Shown piece after piece: positions 8,946 to 16,903 of a stretch of 64,000 bases of DNA. Under the pieces are notes generated by a model, which saw nothing but the letters and a program-made list of their open reading frames with translations, was not told the origin of the DNA and searched no databases. The translations under genes and the position numbers were made by a program. Source of the DNA: JAFGRU01 sp016934985 (GTDB taxonomy: Bacteria; Desulfobacterota; Desulfuromonadia; Desulfuromonadales; JAAYDE01); NCBI GenBank assembly GCA_963665045.2, contig CAXXJQ010000009.1, positions 186,001 to 250,000 of the forward strand. The letters run 5' to 3'. Each line of letters opens with the position of its first letter. Within the stretch, counting starts at the first letter, position 1.

Positions 8946-9449
8946 TCACTTGGCGGGCCGATTCTCACATTCGACAAAACACTTTTCGCAATCCCCCCAA
9001 TCCGAATTCCCTGATTCAAGGCTTTCTTTGAAATGCTCAAGCCAGTCGGAGCGGGTTTTGGGACAGGCATCGATGAAATTCACGAAAGCTACCAGCTTCT
9101 CCAAGGATTCGGGGTCGATGGCGTGTTCCATGCGGCAGGCCGTGGCCTCGGCGGTGTCGGGATCGACCTGGAGAATGTTGGTGAGAAAATCCCTCAAAAC
9201 AGTATGGCGGCGCTGTATGTCTTTGGCGAGCTTGGCCCCCTTGGAGGTCAGGGTGATGAAACTGTAAGGAGAGTAGTTGATGAAGCCTTTCTCCATCAGA
9301 ACTTTCAGCGCGCCCGTAACCGACCCTGGCTTAATTCCCAGCCGGTCGGCAATATCCTTGGTCCGGGCCACCTTGTTGATTTTTTCCAGATCCAGAATCG
9401 TTTCCAGATAATCTTCCATGTTTTCCGACAAGCCGGAATCTTTTCTCAT
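8946..9449 (-). CDS. DtxR/MntR-family metal-dependent transcriptional regulator
   Basis: A 167-residue protein with an N-terminal winged helix (MEDYLETILDLEKINKVART, then DIADRLGIKPGSVTGALKVL). Its dimerisation and metal-binding domain has HTVLRDFLTNIL and CRMEHAIDPESLEKLVAF, with the Cys and Glu/His ligands expected for Fe(II)- or Mn(II)-sensing members. The C-terminus ends in a Cys-rich tail (DWGDCEKCFVEC). It is divergent from feoA, so it is probably the iron-dependent repressor of the feo operon and perhaps of itself. No SH3-like third domain is present, but FeoA itself has that fold. Confidence 0.9.
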   Translation of the reverse strand: MRKDSGLSENMEDYLETILDLEKINKVARTKDIADRLGIKPGSVTGALKVLMEKGFINYSPYSFITLTSKGAKLAKDIQRRHTVLRDFLTNILQVDPDTAEATACRMEHAIDPESLEKLVAFVNFIDACPKTRSDWLEHFKESLESGNSDWGDCEKCFVECENRPAK

Positions 9450-9533
9450 TGTTTTTCTCCTTATGTTTTCAAGGTTAAAAAAAAGCGGGGTTCAAGTCAA
9501 TTCCAAAAAAATGTTGCTTTTTCAAAATTATTA

Positions 9534-9568
9534 TTGACTGACAACTTTTTTTAGGGTAAACAAATTTA
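9534..9568 (+). promoter_or_regulatory. feoA promoter with a candidate DtxR-type box
   Basis: TTGACT (9534-9539) and TAAACA (9557-9562) are 17 bp apart. The partly symmetrical TTTAGGGTAAACAAATTT overlaps the -10 and could be the repressor site; the match to known DtxR/IdeR boxes is only partial. Confidence 0.45.
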
Positions 9569-9604
9569 AAATTTATAGCCTTAAAACTTTAGGAGAGCCT
9601 AAAA

Positions 9605-9841
9605 ATGAAAGAGATCAACATGCGCGAAATGAAAGTTAATCAGTCGGGAATCGTGTCCACTGTCAAAGTTAGCGGGGAGCTGGGCAGGAGAATTCGCGAT
9701 ATGGGGCTGCTTCCGGGAACGGAGATCAAAATTCAAGGCCGGGCACCTCTTTACGATCCCGTGGCCTTGAGACTTATGGGCTTTACCCTGACCTTGCGAA
9801 ACAGCGAGGCCGATTACATTGATGTCAAAGTGGAGGATTAA
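9605..9841 (+). CDS. feoA: FeoA, Fe(II) transport accessory protein
   Basis: A 78-residue cytoplasmic SH3-fold protein. The signature GELGRRIRDMGLLPGTEIKI and the closing segment LRNSEADYIDVKVED are typical. It follows an AGGAG site and lies 2 bp before feoB, so the two are translated together. FeoA supports FeoB-dependent ferrous iron import. Intact, unlike the copy at 38 kb. Confidence 0.95.
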   Translation: MKEINMREMKVNQSGIVSTVKVSGELGRRIRDMGLLPGTEIKIQGRAPLYDPVALRLMGFTLTLRNSEADYIDVKVED

Positions 9842-9843
9842 AA

Positions 9844-12066
9844 ATGACTGCGACAATTGCTCTGGCCGGAAACCCGAATTCAGGAAAAACCACCCTGTTC
9901 AACGCCCTTACAGGCGCCCGCCAGCACGTCGGAAATTACCCCGGCGTCACAGTTGAAAAGAAACAGGGGTCATTCGTTGAAAACGGTACCCGCATCAATA
10001 TCGTTGACCTGCCGGGGACCTACTCCCTGACGGCCTACTCCCTGGAAGAGGTCGTGGCCCGCGATTTTCTCGTCAAGGAAAAACCTGCCGCCGTCATCAA
10101 CATCGTCGACGCCTCCAACCTGGAACGTAATCTCTACCTCACCCTGCAGTTCATGGAGCTTGGCGTCCCCCTATGCGTCGCCCTCAACATGGTGGATGTA
10201 GCTGAAAGCCGGGGGGTTAAAATTAACATCGAAAAACTGGGCCAGATGCTTGATCTGCCGGTGCTGCCGACCGTCGCTCGCAGCGGCCAGGGAAAAAAGG
10301 AGCTCATTGAAGCAGCCTCCCACCTGATCATCGGACGTAAAAAACCGGAGCCCCTGTTGATCTCCTACGGCGAGGATATCGACAACACCCTGGCTGAGAT
10401 GGTGAAAAGGATTGAGGCCGGAAATTTCCTGACCACAACCTATCCGGCACGCTGGATCGCTCTTAAATATCTCGAAAATGACCAGCAGATTCTCGAACTC
10501 GGCCGGGAAACCAACGCCGGACTGTCACAGGATCTTGAAAAAATGGCGGCCTGGCTGGCGGATCATTTTTCCAAAACCCTCGATACCGACCCCGAAGCTG
10601 TCATTGCCGATCACCGCTACGGTTATATCAAATCCATTCTCAAGCAGGACGTTATCAAGCGTAATGTCCGCCAGGACCGCCTCTACCTGTCCGACAAGAT
10701 CGACCGGGTGGTGACCAACCGTTTCGCCGGACCCCTGATCATGCTGGCGGTCATTTACGGCCTCTATCATTTTACTTTCACTTACAGCGAGGTTCCCGTC
10801 GGGTGGGTGGAAAGCCTCTTCGGCTTGCTGGGCGGCATGGCCGAGACGCACCTGCCGGATGGCCTGTTCAAATCGATGATTATCGCCGGGGTCATCGACG
10901 GCGTCGGCGGCGTACTCGGTTTCGTTCCGCTCATCATGTTCATGTTTTTGGGCATTTCCCTGCTGGAGGACTCTGGTTATCTGGCCCGGGTGGCTTTCAT
11001 GCTCGACCGCGTTTTCCGGATTTTCGGCCTTCATGGCAGTTCGGTCATGCCTTTTATCGTTTCCGGCGGCATCGCCGGCGGCTGTGCAGTTCCCGGGGTC
11101 ATGGCGGCAAGAACCCTGAAAAGCCCCAAAGAGCGCCTCGCCACCCTTCTGACCGCGCCATTCATGAACTGCGGCGCCAAGCTCCCGGTTTTTGCTCTCC
11201 TGGTGGCGGCCTTTTTCGCCGAGCACGAAGCCCGGATCATGCTTCTCATCACCCTGACCTCCTGGGTCGGGGCGCTCCTCGCCGCCAAGCTTTTGCGCTC
11301 CACGATCATCCGGGGAGAATCGACCCCGTTCGTCATGGAACTGCCCCCTTACCGTTTTCCGACCTTCCGGGGTCTCCTGATCCACACCTGGGAAAGAACC
11401 TGGCAATACATCAAAAAAGCCGGGACCGTAATCCTGGGAATTTCCATTCTGCTCTGGGCCATGATGACCTTTCCCGGTCTGCCCGAAAATCAGATGGCAG
11501 GATTTGAAAACCAGCGCCAGGAAATTCTTACCGGCGCACCAGGCAGCGTTATTAGCGAGATCGACAATGCCGGTGAAGCAGCATCCCTTTCTTCTGCAGC
11601 CGCAACTGTGCAGAAACAGCTGCTTACCATCGACGCTCTAGAAACCGAAGCGGCCCTGCGACATTCCCTGGCCGGGCGCTTGGGAACATCCCTGGAGGGT
11701 ATATCCAGTCTGGCCGGTTTTGACTGGCGCACCAACATCGCCTTGGTCGGAGGCTTTGCCGCCAAAGAAGTCGTGGTCTCGACTCTGGGCACGGCCTACT
11801 CTCTGGGCGACGTAGACCCTGAGGAAGCAGGTCCCCTGTCCGAGCGTCTGGCCGCCAGCCCGGCATGGAGTCCTTTGACAGCCCTCAGCCTGATTATTTT
11901 CACGATTTTCTATGCCCCCTGCTTTGTCGCGGTGGTATGCATCGCCAGGGAAGCGGGCTCGTGGAAATGGGGGTTTTTTTCCATGGTTTTCAATACCGCT
12001 CTCGCTTTCGGGCTGGCCGTGGGGGTATATCAGGTCGGTTCGGCACTGAACATTATGGGAGGATAA
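9844..12066 (+). CDS. feoB: FeoB, Fe(II) transporter
   Basis: A 740-residue inner-membrane ferrous iron transporter. The N-terminal G domain has G1 GNPNSGKTT (residues 9-17), G2 in NYPGVTVEKK, G3 DLPG and G4 NMVD. A helical GDI-like region follows to about residue 280. The membrane domain then has the two Gate motifs, including the Cys in GGCAVPGVMAARTLKS and in the paired later segment. A soluble loop near residues 550-610 is typical. The frame is intact over its full length. It is the functional partner of the preceding FeoA. Confidence 0.97.
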   Translation: MTATIALAGNPNSGKTTLFNALTGARQHVGNYPGVTVEKKQGSFVENGTRINIVDLPGTYSLTAYSLEEVVARDFLVKEKPAAVINIVDASNLERNLYLTLQFMELGVPLCVALNMVDVAESRGVKINIEKLGQMLDLPVLPTVARSGQGKKELIEAASHLIIGRKKPEPLLISYGEDIDNTLAEMVKRIEAGNFLTTTYPARWIALKYLENDQQILELGRETNAGLSQDLEKMAAWLADHFSKTLDTDPEAVIADHRYGYIKSILKQDVIKRNVRQDRLYLSDKIDRVVTNRFAGPLIMLAVIYGLYHFTFTYSEVPVGWVESLFGLLGGMAETHLPDGLFKSMIIAGVIDGVGGVLGFVPLIMFMFLGISLLEDSGYLARVAFMLDRVFRIFGLHGSSVMPFIVSGGIAGGCAVPGVMAARTLKSPKERLATLLTAPFMNCGAKLPVFALLVAAFFAEHEARIMLLITLTSWVGALLAAKLLRSTIIRGESTPFVMELPPYRFPTFRGLLIHTWERTWQYIKKAGTVILGISILLWAMMTFPGLPENQMAGFENQRQEILTGAPGSVISEIDNAGEAASLSSAAATVQKQLLTIDALETEAALRHSLAGRLGTSLEGISSLAGFDWRTNIALVGGFAAKEVVVSTLGTAYSLGDVDPEEAGPLSERLAASPAWSPLTALSLIIFTIFYAPCFVAVVCIAREAGSWKWGFFSMVFNTALAFGLAVGVYQVGSALNIMGG

Positions 12067-12067
12067 T

Positions 12068-12286
12068 ATGGAAACGATCGTGGTCTGGATCATTGTCGGA
12101 ATAACCGCCTTCTGGCTGCTCCGGAAATTTATAGGAAGTTGGCGAGCTCTGACCACCGGCCGTACTGCAGGGGGTTGCCCCTCCTGCTCATCCAAAAGCT
12201 GCTGCGGCTCCGCCCAATGCTCAGGGTCTGCCAACCCTCCAAATGCCAGGCCGCGGGAAACAGGTGACCATGGTCGAACTCATTGA
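12068..12286 (+). CDS. FeoB-associated Cys-rich membrane protein
   Basis: A 72-residue protein with one N-terminal membrane helix (VVWIIVGITAFWLLRKFI) and a Cys cluster (CPSCSSKSCCGSAQC) around residues 37-51. Position directly after feoB, with 1 bp spacing, and this layout match the FeoB-associated Cys-rich (attachment) family. It may bind iron or stabilise the transporter on the cytoplasmic face. Its 3' end overlaps the next gene. Confidence 0.85.
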   Translation: METIVVWIIVGITAFWLLRKFIGSWRALTTGRTAGGCPSCSSKSCCGSAQCSGSANPPNARPRETGDHGRTH

Positions 12287-12503
12287 CGACCTGCTCCGCC
12301 TGCACCTCTATGTCCAGCATCTTCACGACAATGTCGAGCGCGTATCCCGCGAGGTGGATGACATGATCGAAGACAGCAGGCCAGGCCTATTAAGGCTCTC
12401 CTGCCTCGATGAGATCAGGGCGCATCTCGACATCATGGACAATCATGCGCGTAAAATGGCGGGTCATCTGGACCGCGAGCGCAAACGCCTCAAAGGATTG
12501 TAA
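12270..12503 (+). CDS. Small helical protein of the feo operon
   Basis: A 77-residue protein (from ATG 12270; an upstream in-frame ATG exists at 12243) predicted to be almost all helix: VELIDDLLRLHLYVQHLHDN and regularly spaced hydrophobics. It overlaps the end of the Cys-rich protein gene by 17 bp. The product of 43833-44144 in the second feo cluster shows the same pattern (L-DDL..L...H.H..VE), so this appears to be a feo-linked family. Function unknown; the overlap argues for translational coupling. Confidence 0.7.
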   Translation: MVELIDDLLRLHLYVQHLHDNVERVSREVDDMIEDSRPGLLRLSCLDEIRAHLDIMDNHARKMAGHLDRERKRLKGL

Positions 12504-12532
12504 CAGTTTAAAAAGCATTGCAAGGGAAGCCC

Positions 12533-12883
12533 ATGTGCAAAACACCCAACTCAACACCACCAATCCGCCCGGCGGAAGAATCTCTGAACCAGGAACGCTC
12601 GCTACTCCTCGATGCCGTCTACCAAAGCGTGGAAACACTGCATGCCGAAATCGACAGGCATCATGCACTGATGGTCGGTGTGCTGACGGAGAATCTGGAC
12701 CCAGTTCAAGTGGATACGCTTGTGAAAGGGAGGCAGCCACCTTCCGTTGTCAAATTGAAAACCACGATTGCCGATACCATCGACGTTCTGGAGGAAAGCC
12801 GCAAGGCTTTTAAATCAAAACAGCTTGAGATGTTGAGGAAAAAACTGATGCGGGTTTTATTCGAAACCGAGCAGGCCCGCTAA
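12533..12883 (+). CDS. Hypothetical protein of the feo operon
   Basis: A 116-residue soluble, mostly helical protein from ATG 12533, chosen for the AAGGGAAG site just upstream (TTG 12518 would add five residues). No signal peptide or metal-binding cluster. It contains VYQSVETLHAEIDRHHALMV and a Lys/Arg-rich end. It lies 30 bp after the previous gene in the same direction. Family not recognised. Confidence 0.6.
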   Translation: MCKTPNSTPPIRPAEESLNQERSLLLDAVYQSVETLHAEIDRHHALMVGVLTENLDPVQVDTLVKGRQPPSVVKLKTTIADTIDVLEESRKAFKSKQLEMLRKKLMRVLFETEQAR

Positions 12884-12920
12884 TGGTCGTTAACCGTTCC
12901 AAAGATGAGAGGTGCCGGAA

Positions 12921-13364
12921 GTGAAAGTTTTTCAACACCATATTTATGAATATCGCAAAGGTCTTCGCAGCCTGATTCTCCACACTTTGCCCGCCGTTCA
13001 TCGGGAAAAGGTGGAGAAACAGTTGGCCAGAGAGGGCATCTCTTACCTCATCACGACCCTTGGTAAAAGCCGTATCAACCTCTTTTTCGGCGCCGAGGAA
13101 TGCGTGGAGGTTGTGGCGAGCATCGGCAAATCATCGCTGTCCGACTATACCCCCGAAGAGGATTTCATTCTCGGCACCATGCTCGGCTACAGCCGTCTGC
13201 AGCAATGTACACGCTATCTGGCCAGAAAGGATAAATGGCAAGTCAGCGAGTCTCCGCTCCAAACGGAACCCAGTGATCTCAGCCGAGGCGATAATTTCGC
13301 AGCAAAAGGAAGCGGAAAAGTGTTGCCTTTTCCAAAGAATGGAGAGCGTGCAGGGGTGTTGTAA
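12921..13364 (+). CDS. DUF2023 family protein
   Basis: A 147-residue protein that starts MKVFQHHIYEYRKGLRSLIL if GTG 12921 is used (GAGAGGTG site 7 bp upstream; GTG 12912 would add three residues). This start and the later segment SRINLFFGAEECVEVV match the DUF2023 family, whose members are often found beside feo genes. Its last 25 residues are low-complexity. Function is unknown; the context suggests iron homeostasis. It is the last gene before a terminator-like leader. Confidence 0.8.
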   Translation: MKVFQHHIYEYRKGLRSLILHTLPAVHREKVEKQLAREGISYLITTLGKSRINLFFGAEECVEVVASIGKSSLSDYTPEEDFILGTMLGYSRLQQCTRYLARKDKWQVSESPLQTEPSDLSRGDNFAAKGSGKVLPFPKNGERAGVL

Positions 13365-13433
13365 CGCAGGGAACTGAGCCCCTGACAACCAGCCAAAGAT
13401 AAATATTTTAGAATAGTAGGTGTCTTACGGTTT

Positions 13434-13542
13434 TCAGACGTTTTAGCCCTTTTTCATAAGGGTTAGTCGTGGAAAAAGGGAAGGCGCGATGCGGGGAATG
13501 TCTCGGGTTGCGCCTTTTTTGTCTAGCGGAAAGGAGGCGAAA
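13434..13542 (+). promoter_or_regulatory. Leader with a terminator-like hairpin before the DUF2325 gene (leader A)
   Basis: After CTTACGG (13434) and a small CCCTT/AAGGG hairpin come arms AAGGCGC (13481-13487) and GCGCCTT (13510-13516) with a T-run. An AAAGGAGG ribosome site follows. The same arrangement precedes the second feoA at 37920-38024. It could terminate the feo operon, attenuate the next genes, or both. Confidence 0.5.
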
Positions 13543-14019
13543 ATGAAAAAGGAACGAAAAAGGAATGAAAGCGGAAGTCAGAAAAACGGAGCCGTAAAGA
13601 GCAACATTGTAACAAATGGGGGCGTCGCCGCTGAAGATTTTGCCTCCAAGCCTTTTGTCTTTAACGAAGCTCGGTGCAAAAACTGTCCGGCTTTCGAATT
13701 TTGCGGGAAACGGGTTTTGATGGTCGGCGGGATCGATCGGATGGAAGGCCGCTACCGCGAGCTGGTGGAAACGTGCGGGGGTACATTGGAACACCATAAC
13801 GGCACCATGAAAAAAGGTGCTCAAAAATTGAAAAACTCTATGCTGAGGGCCGATGTCGTGCTTTGCCCTGTTCGCAACAACAGCCATGCAGCATGTCTGC
13901 AGGTCAAGAAACTTGGAAAGAAATTTAAAAAACCGGTCTATCTGCTCTCCAATTTCAGCATCAACGCCGTATCCCAGGTCGTCAATTCCACCAGCGCTGG
14001 AGCAAGGCGACCCAATTGA
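13543..14019 (+). CDS. DUF2325 domain protein with an N-terminal Cys motif
   Basis: A 158-residue protein from ATG 13543, chosen for the AAAGGAGG site; an upstream in-frame ATG at 13489 falls inside the leader hairpin. Residues 1-40 are basic and disordered. A Cys motif follows (CKNCPAFEFCG). The DUF2325 core has VLMVGGIDRMEGRYRELVE and GADVVLCPV-like elements (ADVVLCPVRNNSHAACLQVK). DUF2325 proteins are small, possibly redox- or metal-related; function is not established. The next gene starts 38 bp downstream. Confidence 0.75.
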   Translation: MKKERKRNESGSQKNGAVKSNIVTNGGVAAEDFASKPFVFNEARCKNCPAFEFCGKRVLMVGGIDRMEGRYRELVETCGGTLEHHNGTMKKGAQKLKNSMLRADVVLCPVRNNSHAACLQVKKLGKKFKKPVYLLSNFSINAVSQVVNSTSAGARRPN

Positions 14020-14057
14020 CGCCGCATAAAACCGAAAATTCCAAACAGGAGTAAAGT

Positions 14058-14447
14058 ATGAAACAGAAAAATCCAAGTAGAGACTTTCAGGCGGGTTGTG
14101 GTGACAACTTCGCAGATATCGACATTCAGATCATCGGAAAAGTTGAGGATGTCCCTACCGGAAAGAGCCTGATCGTCGGCCGCTATAAAGGTCATGGAAA
14201 GGTTCGTGACGAAACCGGATGTGTCCTGGTCGCCAACCCTCAGGGTCTTGTAACCTTCCAGGGTCGGGTCGAAGGACCCGGCGTTTTCGCGGAGCGAACC
14301 GCTGTTCAGAAAAGTGAAGAAAACCGACTCATTCCCGATGATCCGGCAAACCACCGGCGCGGACAGAATGAAGGGTGCGGTTGTGCGGGAAACTGCGCCA
14401 ATTGTACGTGCAGCGAAAAAACGCAGAAAAGGAAGTTGGACCGGTGA
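14058..14447 (+). CDS. Hypothetical protein with a Cys-rich C-terminus
   Basis: A 129-residue soluble protein beginning MKQKNPSRDFQAGCGDNFAD. The middle (VPTGKSLIVGRYKGHGKVRD) looks like a small beta domain. The C-terminus holds a dense Cys cluster, GCGCAGNCANCTCSE, likely to bind metal or an Fe-S centre. It lies between the DUF2325 gene and the AraC-type regulator, 29 bp before the latter. Family not recognised; an iron-sensing or metal-storage role is only inferred from context. Confidence 0.65.
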   Translation: MKQKNPSRDFQAGCGDNFADIDIQIIGKVEDVPTGKSLIVGRYKGHGKVRDETGCVLVANPQGLVTFQGRVEGPGVFAERTAVQKSEENRLIPDDPANHRRGQNEGCGCAGNCANCTCSEKTQKRKLDR

Positions 14448-14476
14448 CGGTAACGGCTGGTCAGCGAGGATCGAGT

Positions 14477-15394
14477 ATGATGAAATATATTGAAATTGAT
14501 CCATTTTCTGCCAGGGAGGGCAGGTTTTTTTTGGAAAAGGATATTGTTTCGCAAAAATTTTCAGGAAAGATTGACGGCGCTAAGAATTCCTTGGTTTTGA
14601 TTTTCTGCCTTGAAGGCCGTCTGAGCGGCGAGTGCCTGGTGTGTGGCCATTCCTTTCAGGTCCTTGCCGGGCAGGCGCTATTATTTTTCTCACCCATGAA
14701 TTCCCTTCAGGTGGAAAACAACGAAAACGGAGATTCGACAAGCATTTTAATGAATATCGCCCCAGGGCTTTTCACGTGCTGCAGTGGTCGTCAGGAGGCG
14801 TTCCTCCCCCGGCCGCTTGCGGATCGGACTTCGGCCGGAGACGGTCTCCACCAGGTGCATCCGCTCACCCTTCTTCCCCTCATGAGAGTGATCAGTCATC
14901 AGGTTCTGGAGTGCTCATTGGCATCCCCGGTGCGGGAAATCTTTCTCAAAAGCAAGGCCCTGGAGCTGCTCGCCTGCTGTTTAACGGTCCTGGAAAAAGA
15001 TCCCAGGCCCGGTCGGGATTGCCCCTGCCGGCTGCGGGAAGGGGAAAGGGAGAGGATTCGCCAGGCCAGAGATATTCTCGTCAGCGACCTGGAAAACCCT
15101 CCGAGCCTGGAACAGCTCGCTGCTCGGGTCGGCCTGAACGCAACCAAGCTCAAGCGCGGATTTCGGCACATGTTCGGGACCAGCGTTTTCGATTACTTCC
15201 GCAGTTACCGCCTTGAAACGGCGCGCAGGATTCTGGAAAAAGAGGAGATTAGCGTCACCGAGGTCGCCATGATGGTGGGTTACTCCAATATCGGCCATTT
15301 TTGCGCGGCGTTCAAAAAACAGTTCGGCGTCAATCCGGGGCATTGGCTGCACAAAAGTTTTCCCACCTCTTCTACCGACAACCTGCGGTCGTAG
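14477..15394 (+). CDS. AraC family transcriptional regulator (PchR-like)
   Basis: A 305-residue regulator from ATG 14477 (GCGAGGA site). The N-terminal sensor part (residues 1-180) includes SLVLIFCLEGRLSGECLVCG and resembles PchR-type siderophore-responsive regulators. The C-terminus has the double helix-turn-helix: SLEQLAARVGLNATKLKRGF, then VTEVAMMVGYSNIGHFCAAF, FKKQFGVNPG. PchR-like proteins activate iron-siderophore genes. Two matching tandem-repeat sites with 21-bp spacing lie downstream, at 15472 and 18456, and are the natural candidates for its operators. Confidence 0.9.
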   Translation: MMKYIEIDPFSAREGRFFLEKDIVSQKFSGKIDGAKNSLVLIFCLEGRLSGECLVCGHSFQVLAGQALLFFSPMNSLQVENNENGDSTSILMNIAPGLFTCCSGRQEAFLPRPLADRTSAGDGLHQVHPLTLLPLMRVISHQVLECSLASPVREIFLKSKALELLACCLTVLEKDPRPGRDCPCRLREGERERIRQARDILVSDLENPPSLEQLAARVGLNATKLKRGFRHMFGTSVFDYFRSYRLETARRILEKEEISVTEVAMMVGYSNIGHFCAAFKKQFGVNPGHWLHKSFPTSSTDNLRS

Positions 15395-15471
15395 TCGAAG
15401 TGAAAAGCGAACAAAAACGTGGCACGAGTGATCCCGTCAGTTTTAAGTTTTAAGCCTTCCACCCTTCCAAC

Positions 15472-15535
15472 TGACCCGCCTTGAGCTTAAAAAAACCCGC
15501 CATGGGTAGCGCCAATTTTTTTTCTGCCCTATAAA
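15472..15535 (+). promoter_or_regulatory. AraC-type tandem operator and promoter, copy 1
   Basis: Direct repeats CCCGCCTTGAG (15475-15485) and CCCGCCATGGG (15496-15506) are exactly 21 bp apart, separated by an A-run. A TATAAA -10 box lies at 15530-15535, 24 bp after the second repeat. The 39-bp block 15472-15510 matches 18456-18494 at about 33 positions with no gap. Confidence 0.7.
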
Positions 15536-15624
15536 AACGCCGTAACAATTTGCGAATTTACATAACAATGTTAGTCCCCCTGAATTCTCCGGGGGGGGAG
15601 CATCCGTTAATTCAATGGGGAGGT

Positions 15625-16632
15625 ATGGTTTTGCGTATTTCAATGGAAAAAACTTGTATTCGATTGTGCCCCAATAATTCCCGTCCCGCTCTACGGACGG
15701 TTGTTACGTGGTCCTGCCTGGCGGCGTTGTTGCTGATTTCCGTAAATGCTTCGGCAGCCTGCAAAGGGGAAGCTTATCAAAAGCGGCCGATTGTCGTGAT
15801 TGGCGAACGAGCTGTAGCCATCTGCCTGAAGCTGAAGGTGGCCCCTCTAGCCTGGGTGGGGAGGAAAAACCTCTGGGACGATTCCTCGCAACTGAACGCC
15901 GCTTCGGAGTTTCTCGGCTGCCCGGGGCGTCTCTCCGGCTCCGACGGAAAAGCGATGCTGGAGCGCATCCGGGAACTGGCTCCCGAAACCGTTTATATGG
16001 GTTTCTCGTCCTGCCTCTATCGGCCTGGCATCAAAAGAGAGATGCTGGTCAATAAATTTCGTGAGGCCGGGATTGAACCGGTCATGATCGATTTTTCCCA
16101 GGGCCCAGCCCCCGCGGTGCGCAAACTGGCGGGTGATCTCGGTGTGGTACAAGCCGGGAAGGAACTGATTCGTGATTATGAAAAACGTCTGGCAGCGGCT
16201 AAAAAACGTCTTGCCAAGGTGCCCAAAGGCATCCGGGTGGCTGTGGTTTCCGGTTCGTTCCAGGATACCACGGGCAAGGTTTTCACCCGTCTGGAGGCTC
16301 CGGGGGGATACAGCGACCGTTTCATTCTGAAGCCTTGCGGTGCGGTGAATGTCGCCGGGGATGTCCTTTCCGAAGGGGCCACAATAGACAAGGGGCATGT
16401 CCAGATGCGCAAGCTTGACAAGGTGATGGCGGCCCGTCCCGATCTGATCGCCGCTACGGGAGACGGATTGGCCGTGATGCTGCGTGCCTCCAGCGCTTTT
16501 CCAGCGGTCTTTCCACTTCCTCTTTACGCCGATGCCGACCCTCTCGCTTATCCGGAAATCCTGACGCGGTGGGCTTCGGTACTCAGCAAAATAGAACCGG
16601 AAAACCCTGCAGCTCGGACCAAGAGCCAGTAA
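15625..16632 (+). CDS. ABC-type periplasmic metal/siderophore-binding protein
   Basis: A 335-residue exported protein. The N-terminal hydrophobic stretch WSCLAALLLISVNASA is a signal peptide. The two-lobed class III fold is indicated by IVVIGERAVAICLKLKVAPL, LERIRELAPETVYMGFSSCL and AARPDLIAATGDGLAVM, as in BtuF/FhuD-like cobalamin or siderophore binders. The exact start is uncertain: ATG 15625, TTG 15631 and ATG 15643 all share the frame, and the GGGGAGG site fits TTG 15631 best. No permease or ATPase gene is adjacent. The AraC-type operator upstream implies regulated expression. Confidence 0.75.
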   Translation: MVLRISMEKTCIRLCPNNSRPALRTVVTWSCLAALLLISVNASAACKGEAYQKRPIVVIGERAVAICLKLKVAPLAWVGRKNLWDDSSQLNAASEFLGCPGRLSGSDGKAMLERIRELAPETVYMGFSSCLYRPGIKREMLVNKFREAGIEPVMIDFSQGPAPAVRKLAGDLGVVQAGKELIRDYEKRLAAAKKRLAKVPKGIRVAVVSGSFQDTTGKVFTRLEAPGGYSDRFILKPCGAVNVAGDVLSEGATIDKGHVQMRKLDKVMAARPDLIAATGDGLAVMLRASSAFPAVFPLPLYADADPLAYPEILTRWASVLSKIEPENPAARTKSQ

Positions 16633-16673
16633 TAAAAAATCAGTGCCGGGTAACGAGTAAAGAATAAAACCTC

Positions 16674-16706
16674 TCTACCGCAGAGAACACAGAGGACGCG
16701 GAGAAA
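16674..16706. repeat. Dispersed short repeat (ACCGCAGAG...GACGC type), copy 1
   Basis: The ACCGCAGAGaacacAGAGGACGCgGAG pattern recurs near 24807 and, inverted, near 18322. It lies only between genes, as expected for a REP-like element. Confidence 0.5.
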
Positions 16707-16720
16707 GCAAGTTAAGGGTT

Positions 16721-16805
16721 CCGTCCGGCTAAGCGCGGGTGGTGGGCCGACCATGGGGGATTATCGTCCTTTCGGCCAGCGGGTATCCGGACGGTTTTTT
16801 AATTT
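16721..16805 (+). terminator. Large nested hairpin with T-run before the first prepilin gene
   Basis: Outer arms CCGTCCGG (16721-16728) and CCGGACGG (16787-16794) enclose an inner stem GGCCGA (16745-16750)/TCGGCC (16772-16777). A T-rich run follows at once. It may terminate the binding-protein transcript, or form an attenuator for the prepilin gene 100 bp downstream. Confidence 0.55.
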
Positions 16806-16903
16806 TTCCGGCCGTGTGGATCGGCAGGGCGAAATGGCAAGCAACGGCGAGGGCGCATTCCGGGAAAGATGACCCCGCTTTTCAGGACAAAGGAGGGAAT
16901 TCG

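Noticed and set aside
16633..16903. A c-di-GMP or cAMP-GMP (GEMM) riboswitch before the prepilin gene, as known in Geobacter.
   Set aside because: The conserved GEMM core and tetraloop receptor strings are not present; only a nested hairpin is seen.
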